Of a stretch of DNA of 64,000 bases, positions 42,961 through 51,586 are shown piece after piece. Each line of letters starts with the position of its first letter. Positions within the stretch are counted from its first letter, which is position 1. The notes under the pieces were generated by a model that saw only the letters and a program-made list of their open reading frames with translations, was not told the DNA's origin and made no database searches. This stretch comes from Actinomadura viridilutea. Its GTDB lineage: Bacteria; Actinomycetota; Actinomycetes; Streptosporangiales; Streptosporangiaceae. Both the position numbers and the translations under genes were made by a program. The stretch is from positions 1 to 64,000 of the forward strand of contig PVNI01000015.1 of the NCBI GenBank assembly GCA_003001795.1, written 5' to 3'.

Positions 42961-44802
42961 TCAGCGGGTGTAGCCGAGGCCGTGCCCGAAGGGGTAGAGG
43001 ACCTGGTCGGGCGCGTCGCGCACCGGGATCGTCACCGGCAGCCTGCCGGAGGGGTTCAGTTCGCCGAACATCACCTTGGCCGCCGACCGCAGCGCCTCGG
43101 CGGTGTAGGAGTAGGTGGCCAGGTAGGTCGGCGCCTCGGTGAAGTAGGCGATGTCGTAGGGGTCGCGCACGGCGATGACCACGACCGGTTTGCCGGTCGC
43201 GACCAGCGCCTTGACCAGGTTCATCTGGCCCGGCCCGTTGTGCGGTTCGGTGGGCGTGGACGGTTCGGCGTCCCAGGCGCGGTTGGTGACCGCCACGATC
43301 AGGTCGGCGTCGCGCGCCGCGGCGACGGTCTCGTCGATGCGCTGCTGGGTGGGGCTCAGCCCGGTCTCGCGCACGGTGGCGGTGGCGCCGCGGCGGGCGA
43401 GTTCCTCGCCGAGGGTGCGGGTCGTCGCGACGCCCCATCCGGCGACCAGCACCCGGCGGGCGCCGGGGCGCAGCGGCAGCAGCCCGGCGTCGTTCTTGAC
43501 CAGGGTGGTGGTGCGATCGGTGGCGCGCTGGGCGGCGGCCAGGTGCGCGGGCGCGCCGACGACGCGGTCGACCTTGGACTCGTCGGCGAACGGGTCGCGG
43601 AACAGTCCGCGCTTGCGCTTGAGCTCCAGGACGCGGTAGACGGACTCGTCGAGCCGGCGTTCGGTCAGCTCTCCGCTCTTGACGGCCTCGACCACCGCGC
43701 GCAGCTGCGTGGGGAACAGTCCGGCCCCGGAGGCGTCGGCGGGCGGTTTGAGCAGCAGGTCGGCGCCGGCCTTGAGCGCCAGCACGGGGACGCGGTCGTC
43801 GCCGTACTTGTCGCGCACTCCCTGCATGTCCAGGGCGTCGGTGATGATGACGCCGCGGTACCCGAGGCGCTTGCGCAGGATGCCGGTGAGGATGGGCCGC
43901 GACAGGGTGGCCGGGTCGCCGGAGGGGTCGAGCGCCGGCACGACCAGATGCCCGGTCATGATCGCGTCGACGCCGCGTTCGATGGCGGCGCGGAACGGCG
44001 GCAGGTCGAGGCGCTCCCACTGTTCGCGGGTGTGCTCGATGCGCGGCACCCCGATGTGGCTGTCGGTGACGGTGTCGCCGTGCCCGGGGAAGTGCTTGAC
44101 GGTGGGCGCCACGCCGCCGACGCGGTACCCGTCGACCTGCGCGACGACCATGCGGGAGACCAGCGCGGGGTCGGAGCCGAACGAGCGGACGCCGATGACG
44201 GGGTTGGCGGGGTTGACGTTGACGTCGGCGACGGGGGCGAAGTCGGTGTTGACGCCCATGGCGCGCAGTTCGCGGGCGGTGACGGCGGCCAGGGCGCGGG
44301 CGTCGGCGGGACGGCGTCCGGCCGCCAGCGCCATGGCGCCCGGCGACTGGGTCGCGGGCGGTTGCACGCGGGCGACGATGCCGCCTTCCTGGTCGATGGA
44401 GATCAGGGCGGGGATCGGGACGCGCTGGGCGAGGGCGGCGCGCTGGATGCCGTTGGAGAACGCGGCCAGCTGGCGGGGGTTGTCGACGTTCGCGGGGTCG
44501 ACGCTGTAGTAGATGATGCCGCCGGGCTTGTAGCGGGCGATGAGCTGCGCGGCGTTGTCCACCCCGTACAGGCGGCGGTTGCGGGCCACGTCCGCCGGGT
44601 CGGTGGTGTCGGCGCTCTTGCCGTACACCTGCAGCACGAACAGCTGGGCGGCCTTCTCCTCCAGGGTCATCGCCTTGAGGAGCCGGGTCAGCCGCGGGTC
44701 CTTGCCGGGCGCGGCGCCGTCGGCGGCTGCGGTTCCGGGGACGATCAGGGCGGCGGCCAGGCTCGTGGCGGCCAGGAGGGACAGGCGTCGGCGACGGTGC
44801 AT
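42961..44802 (-). CDS. secreted family-3 glycoside hydrolase (NagZ-like beta-N-acetylhexosaminidase)
   Basis: A 613-residue exported protein: signal peptide (MHRRRRLSLLAATSLAAALIV, cut near ADG), GH3 N-terminal barrel (about 35-360) and GH3 C-terminal domain (about 395-605). Barrel motifs: ISIDQEGGIVARV, KHFPGHGDTVTDSHIG (the NagZ His-containing catalytic loop) and ITDALDMQGV with the Asp nucleophile. NagZ-type enzymes cleave GlcNAc from muropeptides; the extracellular location and two-domain form suggest wall turnover or chitin-derived sugar scavenging. ATG follows GGGAG. It is a single-gene unit with its own terminator. Confidence 0.9.
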   Translation of the reverse strand: MHRRRRLSLLAATSLAAALIVPGTAAADGAAPGKDPRLTRLLKAMTLEEKAAQLFVLQVYGKSADTTDPADVARNRRLYGVDNAAQLIARYKPGGIIYYSVDPANVDNPRQLAAFSNGIQRAALAQRVPIPALISIDQEGGIVARVQPPATQSPGAMALAAGRRPADARALAAVTARELRAMGVNTDFAPVADVNVNPANPVIGVRSFGSDPALVSRMVVAQVDGYRVGGVAPTVKHFPGHGDTVTDSHIGVPRIEHTREQWERLDLPPFRAAIERGVDAIMTGHLVVPALDPSGDPATLSRPILTGILRKRLGYRGVIITDALDMQGVRDKYGDDRVPVLALKAGADLLLKPPADASGAGLFPTQLRAVVEAVKSGELTERRLDESVYRVLELKRKRGLFRDPFADESKVDRVVGAPAHLAAAQRATDRTTTLVKNDAGLLPLRPGARRVLVAGWGVATTRTLGEELARRGATATVRETGLSPTQQRIDETVAAARDADLIVAVTNRAWDAEPSTPTEPHNGPGQMNLVKALVATGKPVVVIAVRDPYDIAYFTEAPTYLATYSYTAEALRSAAKVMFGELNPSGRLPVTIPVRDAPDQVLYPFGHGLGYTR

Positions 44803-45205
44803 GACGGCTCCCTGCGGTGGCTTCGTCGCCCGCCCCGGGACGACCAAGATCACGCGTTCTCTCCGGAACGCTAGACATCCCCGTGAGGCCCGTCAACGGC
44901 AGACGTCGACGATGATGCTCGCCGCCGCCCTCGGGTGCGGCCGCCGTCGCCCGGCCCGGGGGGCGGGTGGGCGGGGCGGGAAGCGGGACGGGCGGCCGGC
45001 GCGCCCCCGAAGAGCAAGACCGACGGAAATACGGCCACCAGATGTGGAACCTGGGTTCTCTCCGGGTGCCCGGCGCAGTTCCCGCTCGCCATTCAAGTAG
45101 GCCGCGGGTCCGTGAGGCAACCGGTTTCTGCCGTGGATCTCCCGCGGCGCGGTCCGGCGAGGCTGCGGCCGGTTCCGGCCGTGCGCGGGGGCGCGGCGGC
45201 CCGTC
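44803..45205. other. 400-bp stretch without a gene
   Basis: It holds the glycosidase promoter at its left side and a GC-rich self-complementary segment GCGGCCGG-TT-CCGGCCGT near 45170, probably the terminator of the ARPP-1-like gene. No credible frame. Confidence 0.5.
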
Positions 45206-46255
45206 CTACTGCGCGGTGCGGTCCGGCCAGGGGGCGAACAGGGACGCGTAGACGGCGCGGTCGCCGTCAGTGACGACCTGTCCGGCCAGGTGGGGGCCGG
45301 TGACCGTGGACAGTCGAAGGTTCAGGTACCGCTCCTCTTCGGTGGTCTGCAGGGGGCCGGTGGGGACGTCGGCCAGCCAGTCGGCGACCTGGGCGATGCG
45401 GGCGGCGCGGTCGCGGTCGAGCGCGGCGCGCAGCTCGGAAAGAGTGGTGGCCTCGAACGGCTGCGCCGCGACGGGGGCGGCGGGGGCGTGCTTGGCGCGG
45501 CGTTGCCGTTCGGCATGCCAGGCCGCGACGCCGTAGGCGAAGCACACCAGCGCCGGCCACACGTCGGCGAAGTACTCGGGGTCGGGGGCCAGTTCCACTC
45601 CGGCCAGGTGTCCGTCCACGAAGAACACCGCGCCCAGCTGCCCGGGCTGCAGTTCGATGCGGCTCTGGAACTGGGTGAGCACGGGCCGCTTGCGCGACAG
45701 GATCTGTTCCAGGTGGCCGCGGGCCGGCAGGCCGTAGCGCTCGTTGAGGGCGGCGATGTCGCCCCACAGCTTGGCGTAGTCGTGCACGCCGCGCAGTTGG
45801 AGAGCGCGCATGCGCAGCTCGACCGGCAGGACGAAGAACCACTGGTCGCGCGCGGTGAGGTAGCCGCCCTGGGAGGCCTGCACGCAGCAGGCGTCGTCGA
45901 ACATCAGGCTCTGCCCGGGGGCGATGAACGCCGAGCGGCACAGGGCGTGGTTCTGGGCGGCGTCCTGGATGTAGCCGATGTGCAGCGGGACGATCGCCAC
46001 GCCGTCGGCGGCGCCGTTGTGCAGTTCGACGCGGCCGTAGCCGTCGACGCGGGCGAGCTTGAGGCCGCGGCGCGGCGGGACGATCCCCGGGTAGGCGGGC
46101 CCGGAGATGGGCACCATGGTCAGCGCTCCGGCGCGCTGCGGGGTGCCGAGCCGGTGCCCGGCCAGGCTGAGCGGGCCGGGCATGAGCGTGTCCAGCGTCG
46201 TCGCGGCGGTGCTCGGGACGGCGGGGGCGTCGCGGGGGGTGTCGTGCAGCGTCAC
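45206..46255 (-). CDS. ARPP-1/DUF6569-like protein
   Basis: A 349-residue soluble protein. Residues about 25-215 resemble the ARPP-1 domain: PLSLAGHRLGTPQRAGALTM at the start, then FIAPGQSLMFDDACCVQASQGGYL and ARDQWFFVLPVELRMRALQL. The rest (about 215-349) is alpha-helical and unrecognised. ARPP-1 was described in comparative-genomic work as an associated, possibly ligand-binding, domain in bacterial conflict and polymorphic-toxin contexts. The GTG start overlaps the stop of the VWA gene as GTGA, so the two proteins are made together. Biochemical role unknown. Confidence 0.6.
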   Translation of the reverse strand: MTLHDTPRDAPAVPSTAATTLDTLMPGPLSLAGHRLGTPQRAGALTMVPISGPAYPGIVPPRRGLKLARVDGYGRVELHNGAADGVAIVPLHIGYIQDAAQNHALCRSAFIAPGQSLMFDDACCVQASQGGYLTARDQWFFVLPVELRMRALQLRGVHDYAKLWGDIAALNERYGLPARGHLEQILSRKRPVLTQFQSRIELQPGQLGAVFFVDGHLAGVELAPDPEYFADVWPALVCFAYGVAAWHAERQRRAKHAPAAPVAAQPFEATTLSELRAALDRDRAARIAQVADWLADVPTGPLQTTEEERYLNLRLSTVTGPHLAGQVVTDGDRAVYASLFAPWPDRTAQ

Positions 46256-47574
46256 GCGGCGGTCCCTCCGATCTGTGCGGCCTGCCGGTCGAGGGCGTCC
46301 AGGCGGGTGCGCAGGGCGGCGCGCAGCCACGGTCCGCCGGCCGCGCAGTGCCCGAACATCCATGGCAGCAGTGCGTCGAAGTCGTCCTGGTGCCAGAAGC
46401 CGCGCTGCGGCAGGGCCGGCGCGGGGCGGCGCAGGGACAGGTCGTCGGTGGCGGTGAACATGGCGTGGCAGAACACCACGGGGGTGGTGACGCCGATGCG
46501 CGGCAGGGTCGCCGCGACGCGGGCCAGGTCGCCGGGGAACAGGTTCTCGTAGCCGTCGGACACCACGGCGACCAGGTCGGGGCCGGCGGCCAGCGCGTCC
46601 AGCACGCCGGTGGCCAGGTCGGTGGCGCCGCGCGGGAGGCGTTCCTCGCCGCCGACCTCCACGACCTCCAGCCTTTCGCAGATCTGCGACAGCACCATGC
46701 GCAGCGCCGCGGTCTGCGACATCAGGGCCCATTCGCGGTCGCCGTAGCCGCGCATGGACGCCGAGGCGTCGAGGACCAGCGCGACGGTCCCCTGGAAACG
46801 GGGGTAGGCGGCGACGGCGTCGGCCAGGTAGCGGCCGAGCGCCACGTAAAGCTCCTCCGCGGGGCCGCCCCGGTACAGGTGGACCAGGGTGGCGGCGATG
46901 TCGCCGCGGTTGGTGGCGGTGACGGTGCCGGGACGGGGGCGGGGGCGTTCGACGGCGAGCACGGGGTCGTGCGGGGTCGAGCCGGTCTGCGGTGCCGCCG
47001 CGTACAGCGCGGGGACGCGGGTGAGCGCGTGGCGGGGTGCGGTAAGGAACCGCAGCAGCCGCCGTTGCAGGTAGTCGGAGCCGGTGTCGCCGTCGGCGAT
47101 GCGGCGGGCGCAGCCGCGGGCGGTGGTCTTGCCCAGGGCGTGTTCGAAGCAGTCGCGCAGGGCGGGTCGGCGCGCGGCGATGAGGGCGTCGGCGTCGGGG
47201 TGTTCCAGGACGAACCGCAGCGTGGCGCGGGTGGTGTGCTTGTGGTTGGCGCGCAGGCGGCGCAGGGCCAGCAGGACGGTGATGACGTGGGCGGGCGGCA
47301 GTCCCAGGGTCAGCACGCGGGCGACGCGGGCCAAGGTGGCGCGGGTGGCGTCGTCGAACCCGGCCTGGGAGGCGGCCAGCACCTGCAGCAGCACGCGGGC
47401 GCGCTGCCAGGGGTGCACGCCGGGGGTCAGGCCGAGCAGCGCGTAGCCCTCGGGGTCTGCGGTGTATGCGGCGCGGTGCAGGTCGGCGTCGTCCCAGCGC
47501 AGCGTGCCGCCTCGGGGCAGCGTGAGCGGGACGGCGTGCGACTCCAGGTGGGTGAGGAGCGTGGGGGTGTCCAT
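46252..47574 (-). CDS. von Willebrand factor A domain protein with helical N-terminus
   Basis: A 440-residue soluble protein. Residues about 20-205 are all-helical with repeated two-helix units, reminiscent of the HEAT-like ring of Ro60/TROVE proteins though I cannot prove homology. A VWA domain follows (about 265-420) with intact MIDAS: DASASMRG (DxSxS), a later Thr in PRGATDLATG and Asp in VVSDGYEN. It probably binds a ligand or RNA/protein partner in a metal-dependent way. ATG follows GGAGG. It lies 51 bp after the tetR gene and overlaps the ARPP-1-like gene by 4 nt. Confidence 0.78.
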   Translation of the reverse strand: MDTPTLLTHLESHAVPLTLPRGGTLRWDDADLHRAAYTADPEGYALLGLTPGVHPWQRARVLLQVLAASQAGFDDATRATLARVARVLTLGLPPAHVITVLLALRRLRANHKHTTRATLRFVLEHPDADALIAARRPALRDCFEHALGKTTARGCARRIADGDTGSDYLQRRLLRFLTAPRHALTRVPALYAAAPQTGSTPHDPVLAVERPRPRPGTVTATNRGDIAATLVHLYRGGPAEELYVALGRYLADAVAAYPRFQGTVALVLDASASMRGYGDREWALMSQTAALRMVLSQICERLEVVEVGGEERLPRGATDLATGVLDALAAGPDLVAVVSDGYENLFPGDLARVAATLPRIGVTTPVVFCHAMFTATDDLSLRRPAPALPQRGFWHQDDFDALLPWMFGHCAAGGPWLRAALRTRLDALDRQAAQIGGTAA

Positions 47575-47625
47575 GATTGCCTCCGCACCCAGGGAGTGTA
47601 AGAACGGCGGCGAGCGGCCGAACAC

Positions 47626-48477
47626 CTATTTTCCGTCGTCGGGACGCGGCGGGGACGCTTGCGACGTGCGGTGAGGGACGGCGGGGCGCGCGGTGTCCGG
47701 CTCCGCGCCGCCGCGGTCGCCGCCCGGTTTGACGGCGTAGCCGCCGATGCCGTGTTCGAGCAGGTCGTAGGCGCGTTCGGCGGCGGCGTGGACGTCGGCG
47801 CGCATCTCCTCCAGCGACTCGCCGGCCGCGGTGCGCTCGAGGATCTCCCCGATCAGGGTCTGCTGCACCGCGAAGATCATGGCGGCGACGATGCGCGGGG
47901 TGACGTCGCCGGCGTCGGCGCCGGTCTCGTCGGCGAGCCGGTCGGCCAGCCGCCGCTGGGCGCGATGGCCGATCTCCAGCTGTTTGGCGATCAGGGCGTG
48001 GCTCTCGCGGATGGTGCGGGCCCAGGTCTCCGCGCCCTCGTGGAATCCGGTCCGGTGGTCGTGGGCGTCCAGCCCTTCCAGGAACCGGCGGCGGAACAGC
48101 GCCGCCGCCGACTCTCCGGGGGCGCGGTCGGCGAACGCCCGCGCGGCGTCCTCGACGACCTCCTTCTGGCGGTCGAAGAACAGGTCCTCTTTGGTCTTGA
48201 AGTAGTTGAAGACGGTGTTGGGCGACACGTCGGCGGCGCGGGCCACGTCGGCGATGGTGACGTTGTCGAAGCCGCGCTCGAGGAACAGGCCGGTGGCGAT
48301 GTCGGAGATGCGCCGTCTGGTCTCGAGCTTCTTGCGCTCGCGCAGCCCGAGCCGTTCGACGCCGCCCGAGGCGGCCGCGTCGTCGGGGGCGCCCTCGGGT
48401 GCGTCGCCGGGCGCGGACCGCTGTTCGCCCGCGGTTCGGCGCCCGGCCCGTCTGCTGCGTTCGCGCTCGTCCGCCAT
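47626..48477 (-). CDS. TetR-family repressor
   Basis: A 283-residue repressor. After a 45-residue disordered N-terminus the helix-turn-helix is clear (LETRRRISDIATGLFLERGFDNVTIADVARAADVSPNTVFNYFKTKEDLF in outline, about 53-100). The ligand domain follows and there is a roughly 35-residue disordered tail. It is divergent from a DrrAB-type exporter with a perfect 33-bp palindrome between them, so it represses the exporter and itself. On its own strand it is followed after 51 bp by the VWA/ARPP-1 pair, which may therefore share its promoter. Confidence 0.9.
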   Translation of the reverse strand: MADERERSRRAGRRTAGEQRSAPGDAPEGAPDDAAASGGVERLGLRERKKLETRRRISDIATGLFLERGFDNVTIADVARAADVSPNTVFNYFKTKEDLFFDRQKEVVEDAARAFADRAPGESAAALFRRRFLEGLDAHDHRTGFHEGAETWARTIRESHALIAKQLEIGHRAQRRLADRLADETGADAGDVTPRIVAAMIFAVQQTLIGEILERTAAGESLEEMRADVHAAAERAYDLLEHGIGGYAVKPGGDRGGAEPDTARPAVPHRTSQASPPRPDDGK

Positions 48478-48504
48478 GCGAGGGATTCTATCCTTCATGG
48501 ACTC

Positions 48505-48537
48505 ACCACAAACTTGGAGTCGCTCCAAGTTTGTGGT
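48505..48537. promoter_or_regulatory. perfect 33-bp palindrome, TetR operator
   Basis: Two perfect 15-bp arms (ACCACAAACTTGGAG and its complement) flank TCG. It lies 28 bp from the tetR ATG and 40 bp from the ABC ATPase start, and is AT-rich relative to the region. A shared TTGGAG/CTCCAA core is typical of TetR sites. Confidence 0.9.
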
Positions 48538-48577
48538 TACTCTGTCGGGCGTTCCCTCACCGATGTCGGAGGCAGAC

Positions 48578-49561
48578 GTGATCAAGGCGAGCGGGCTGGC
48601 CCGCACCTTCACCACCAAGCGCGGCACCGTCGAGGCGGTGCGCGGCGTCGACTTCCACGTGGCGCGCGGCGAGATCGTCGGGTTCCTGGGCCCCAACGGC
48701 GCGGGCAAGACCACGACGCTGCGCATGCTCACCACGCTGCTGGCGCCCACCGCCGGGACCGCCGTCGTGGCCGGGCACGACCTGCGCACCGACCCGGCGG
48801 GCGTGCGGCGCCGCATCGGCTACGTGGCGCAGGGCGGCGGCGCCGCCCCGGGCGTCCCGGTGGGCGAGGAGCTGGGCCTGCAGGCCCGGCTGTACGGCGT
48901 GCCCCGCCCCACCGAGCGCATCGCCGAGCTGTGCGCGCAGCTGGAGCTGGACGGCCTGCTGGACCGCCCGGCGCAGGCACTGTCGGGCGGGCAGCGCCGC
49001 CGCCTGGACCTGGCGCTGGGGCTGGTGCACCGGCCGCCGCTGATGTTCCTCGACGAGCCGACCGCCGGTCTGGACCCGCACAGCCGCGGCAACCTGTGGC
49101 ACCACATCCGCCGCATGCGCGAGGAGGACGGCGCCACGGTCTTCCTGACCACGCACTATCTGGAGGAGGCCGACGCGCTGTGCGACCGGATCCTCATCAT
49201 CGACCACGGCCGCATCGTCGCGGAGGGCACGCCCGACGAGCTCAAACGCCGCGTGTCCGGCGACGTGGTCACGCTCGACCTGGCCGTCCCCGACCACGGC
49301 GACCGGGCGGACGCCGGCGACGTCGAGGCGACCGCCCGCGCCCGCGCCGCGCTGGCGGAGCTGCCGCAGGTGCGCGAGGCGGTGGTGACGGGGACGTCGG
49401 TGCGGCTGACCGTCGACCAGGGCGACCGCGCGTTGGCGCAGCTGGTGCGGTCGCTGGACGCCGCGGGAGTGGAGGTGGCGGCGCTGCGGATGGCGCGTCC
49501 CACCCTCGACGACGTGTTCCTCACCCTCACCGGCCGCTCCCTGCGCGAAGCCGCCGCCTGA
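48578..49561 (+). CDS. ABC transporter ATPase (DrrA type)
   Basis: A 327-residue ATPase: Walker A GPNGAGKTT, Q-loop YVAQGGGAAPG, signature LSGGQRRRLDLALG, Walker B LMFLDEPTAGLDP, H-loop TTHYLEEAD, then the DrrA-type C-terminal domain ending RPTLDDVFLTLTGR. I chose GTG 48578 because GGAGG lies 5 nt upstream; the ATG at 48563 has no such site. It is controlled by the divergent TetR through the palindrome and is followed by its permease. Confidence 0.9.
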   Translation: MIKASGLARTFTTKRGTVEAVRGVDFHVARGEIVGFLGPNGAGKTTTLRMLTTLLAPTAGTAVVAGHDLRTDPAGVRRRIGYVAQGGGAAPGVPVGEELGLQARLYGVPRPTERIAELCAQLELDGLLDRPAQALSGGQRRRLDLALGLVHRPPLMFLDEPTAGLDPHSRGNLWHHIRRMREEDGATVFLTTHYLEEADALCDRILIIDHGRIVAEGTPDELKRRVSGDVVTLDLAVPDHGDRADAGDVEATARARAALAELPQVREAVVTGTSVRLTVDQGDRALAQLVRSLDAAGVEVAALRMARPTLDDVFLTLTGRSLREAAA

Positions 49562-49591
49562 CATCCGTTCCACGGCGAGGAGAGATCTCTC

Positions 49592-50362
49592 ATGAACATC
49601 GCAAGCGCTCTGCATGACACCCGCCTGCTGTACATGCACCACCTGCGTGCGTCGCTGCGCACCAAGGTCGCGGTGGTGTTCGGCATGCTGCAGCCGCTGC
49701 TGTACCTGCTGCTGTTCGGGCCGCTGCTGACACGGCTCAACGGTGTACGCGGGTTCGGCGACCACGATCCCTGGCAGGTGTTCGTGCCGGGCATCCTCGT
49801 GCAGCTGGTGCTGTTCCGCTCCGGCTTCGTCGGGTTCGCTCTGATCGCGGACCTGCGCGCGGGCGTGGTGGACCGGCTGCGGGTCACCCCGGTCAGCAGG
49901 GCGGCGATGCTGCTCGGAATGGTGCTGCGCGACACGACCGTGCTGGTCGTGCAGGCGATCCTGCTGCTGGCGGCCGGGCTGGCGCTGGGGCTGCGCGCGC
50001 CGCTGCCCGGGCTGCTGATCGGCCTGGCGCTGGCGGTCCTGCTGGCGACCGGCATCGCGTCGCTGTCGTACGTGCTGGCGATGGTCACGCGTCGCGAGGA
50101 CGCGTTCGCGTCGCTGCTGTCGTCGGTGACGCTGCCGCTGATGCTGCTGTCGGGGATGCTGCTGCCGATGAGCATGGCGCCGGGATGGCTGGACGCGGTG
50201 TCGCGCTGCACGCCGTTGCGCTACGTGGTGGACGCGGTGCGCGCGGCGTTCCTGGGCGACTACGCCGCCTCGCCCGTCGTCGTGGGCACGGCGGTGACCG
50301 TCGTGCTGGTGGCGGCGTCGGTGTGGTGGGGAGCCCGCCGGTTCGTGCGCGAGACCGCCTGA
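49592..50362 (+). CDS. ABC-2 permease (DrrB type)
   Basis: A 256-residue membrane protein with six helices and the ABC-2 motif LFRSGFVGFALIADLRAGVVDRLRVTPVSRAAM. It starts 30 bp after the ATPase behind GAGGAGAG. The pair would form a drug or lipid exporter. It is shorter than the other DrrB-type permease in this window and clearly a separate paralogue. Confidence 0.88.
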   Translation: MNIASALHDTRLLYMHHLRASLRTKVAVVFGMLQPLLYLLLFGPLLTRLNGVRGFGDHDPWQVFVPGILVQLVLFRSGFVGFALIADLRAGVVDRLRVTPVSRAAMLLGMVLRDTTVLVVQAILLLAAGLALGLRAPLPGLLIGLALAVLLATGIASLSYVLAMVTRREDAFASLLSSVTLPLMLLSGMLLPMSMAPGWLDAVSRCTPLRYVVDAVRAAFLGDYAASPVVVGTAVTVVLVAASVWWGARRFVRETA

Positions 50363-50439
50363 CAGAACCGCCGCGCCGCCGGGGTTCGCAAGCCGTGGAG
50401 AGGCCGGGACGGGGCACCGTCGCGGCGCCGGCGGCGGGG

Positions 50440-51426
50440 TCAGCGGGGGAGGGCGGCGGTGGCCGCGTCCTCGGCCGCCCGGGGGTCGGCGCGCACGCCG
50501 GTGACGGCGGGATCGGCGGCGGCGCGCTGGGCGACGAACGCGCCGGCCAGCACGATGGCGCCGCCGACCAGCTGCACCGGCGCGAGCCGCTCGCCCAGGG
50601 CGACCCAGGCGATGAGGGTGGCGGCCACCGCCTCGGTGTAACAGATGGCCCCGGCGACCTGGGCCGACAGCCGCTGCACCGCGGCGACGCCGGTCAGGTA
50701 GGCCAGCACGGTGCTGACGAGGACGATCCAGGCGGCCAGCAGCCAGCCGGGCGCGGCGTGGCCGCCGACGGGCACCGAGTCGGGCAGCACGTCCCAGGGC
50801 AGGGCCCAGGGCGCGGCGGGCGCGGCCAGCAGGGCGGCGGCGAGCAGCGTGCCCGAGGCGGTCATCACCAGCGGGTCGACCTGGCCGGTGAGGCGGTCGA
50901 TGAGCAGGAAGTACCCGGCCTGGCAGGCGGCGGCGCCCAGGCCGGCCGCCAGGCCCAGGGCGTCCAGCCGCAGCCCGGTCCACACCTGCACCACCATCGC
51001 CAGGCCGACCATGGCGACGGCGACGCCCGCGGCGGCCGAGCGGTGCACCGGGGCGCGCCGCACCACCCGGATCCAGCCCAGCACCAGGATCGGTCCGCAG
51101 AATTCCAGCAGGATGGCGACGCCCACGGGCAGCCGGGAGGCGGCGACGAAGTAGAACGCCTGCGCCCCGGCCACCCCGGTCAGCCCGTACACGATCACCT
51201 GCGGCAGGTGGGGGCGGACCGATCGCGCCGCCGCCCGGCCGCGCAGCAGCAGCGTCAGGGGCACCAGCACCAGCGCGGCCCCGGCGATGCGCAGCCACAC
51301 CGCCTGCCAGGGGGTGAGCCCGGCGTGGATGAGGGCCTTGCCGAACGGGCCGGACGCGCCGAAGCACACCGACGACAGCACCGCCAGAGCCAGACCCGCG
51401 GTGCGCGTGCGCGCCGCATTCCGCAT
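50440..51426 (-). CDS. EamA/DMT-family transporter
   Basis: A 328-residue protein with ten membrane helices in two EamA repeats (about 15-140 and 158-290): LSSVCFGASGPFGKALI, then AYLTGVAAVQRLSAQVAGAICYTEAVAATLIAW with the conserved Pro-free RhaT-like ending. These transporters export amino acids, nucleobases or other metabolites. It converges on the DrrB-type permease gene and is divergent from the AAA-like gene. Confidence 0.88.
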   Translation of the reverse strand: MRNAARTRTAGLALAVLSSVCFGASGPFGKALIHAGLTPWQAVWLRIAGAALVLVPLTLLLRGRAAARSVRPHLPQVIVYGLTGVAGAQAFYFVAASRLPVGVAILLEFCGPILVLGWIRVVRRAPVHRSAAAGVAVAMVGLAMVVQVWTGLRLDALGLAAGLGAAACQAGYFLLIDRLTGQVDPLVMTASGTLLAAALLAAPAAPWALPWDVLPDSVPVGGHAAPGWLLAAWIVLVSTVLAYLTGVAAVQRLSAQVAGAICYTEAVAATLIAWVALGERLAPVQLVGGAIVLAGAFVAQRAAADPAVTGVRADPRAAEDAATAALPR

Positions 51427-51586
51427 GGCTCATCCCCCTCTCCGCAAATCATGCGCATCCTGCCATAACGCTCCTTACAGCGTCGACGTGCGTCCCGCCT
51501 CGAGCGCCCGGACGCCGAGCGCGGCGGCTCCGAGGGCGGTCGGCGGGGCCCGTGGGAGGTCGGCGCGGACGACTACTATTCGCGGG

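Noticed and set aside
48563..48577. ATG 48563 as start of the ABC ATPase
   Set aside because: It lacks a ribosome site; GGAGG lies inside this stretch and is correctly spaced for GTG 48578.
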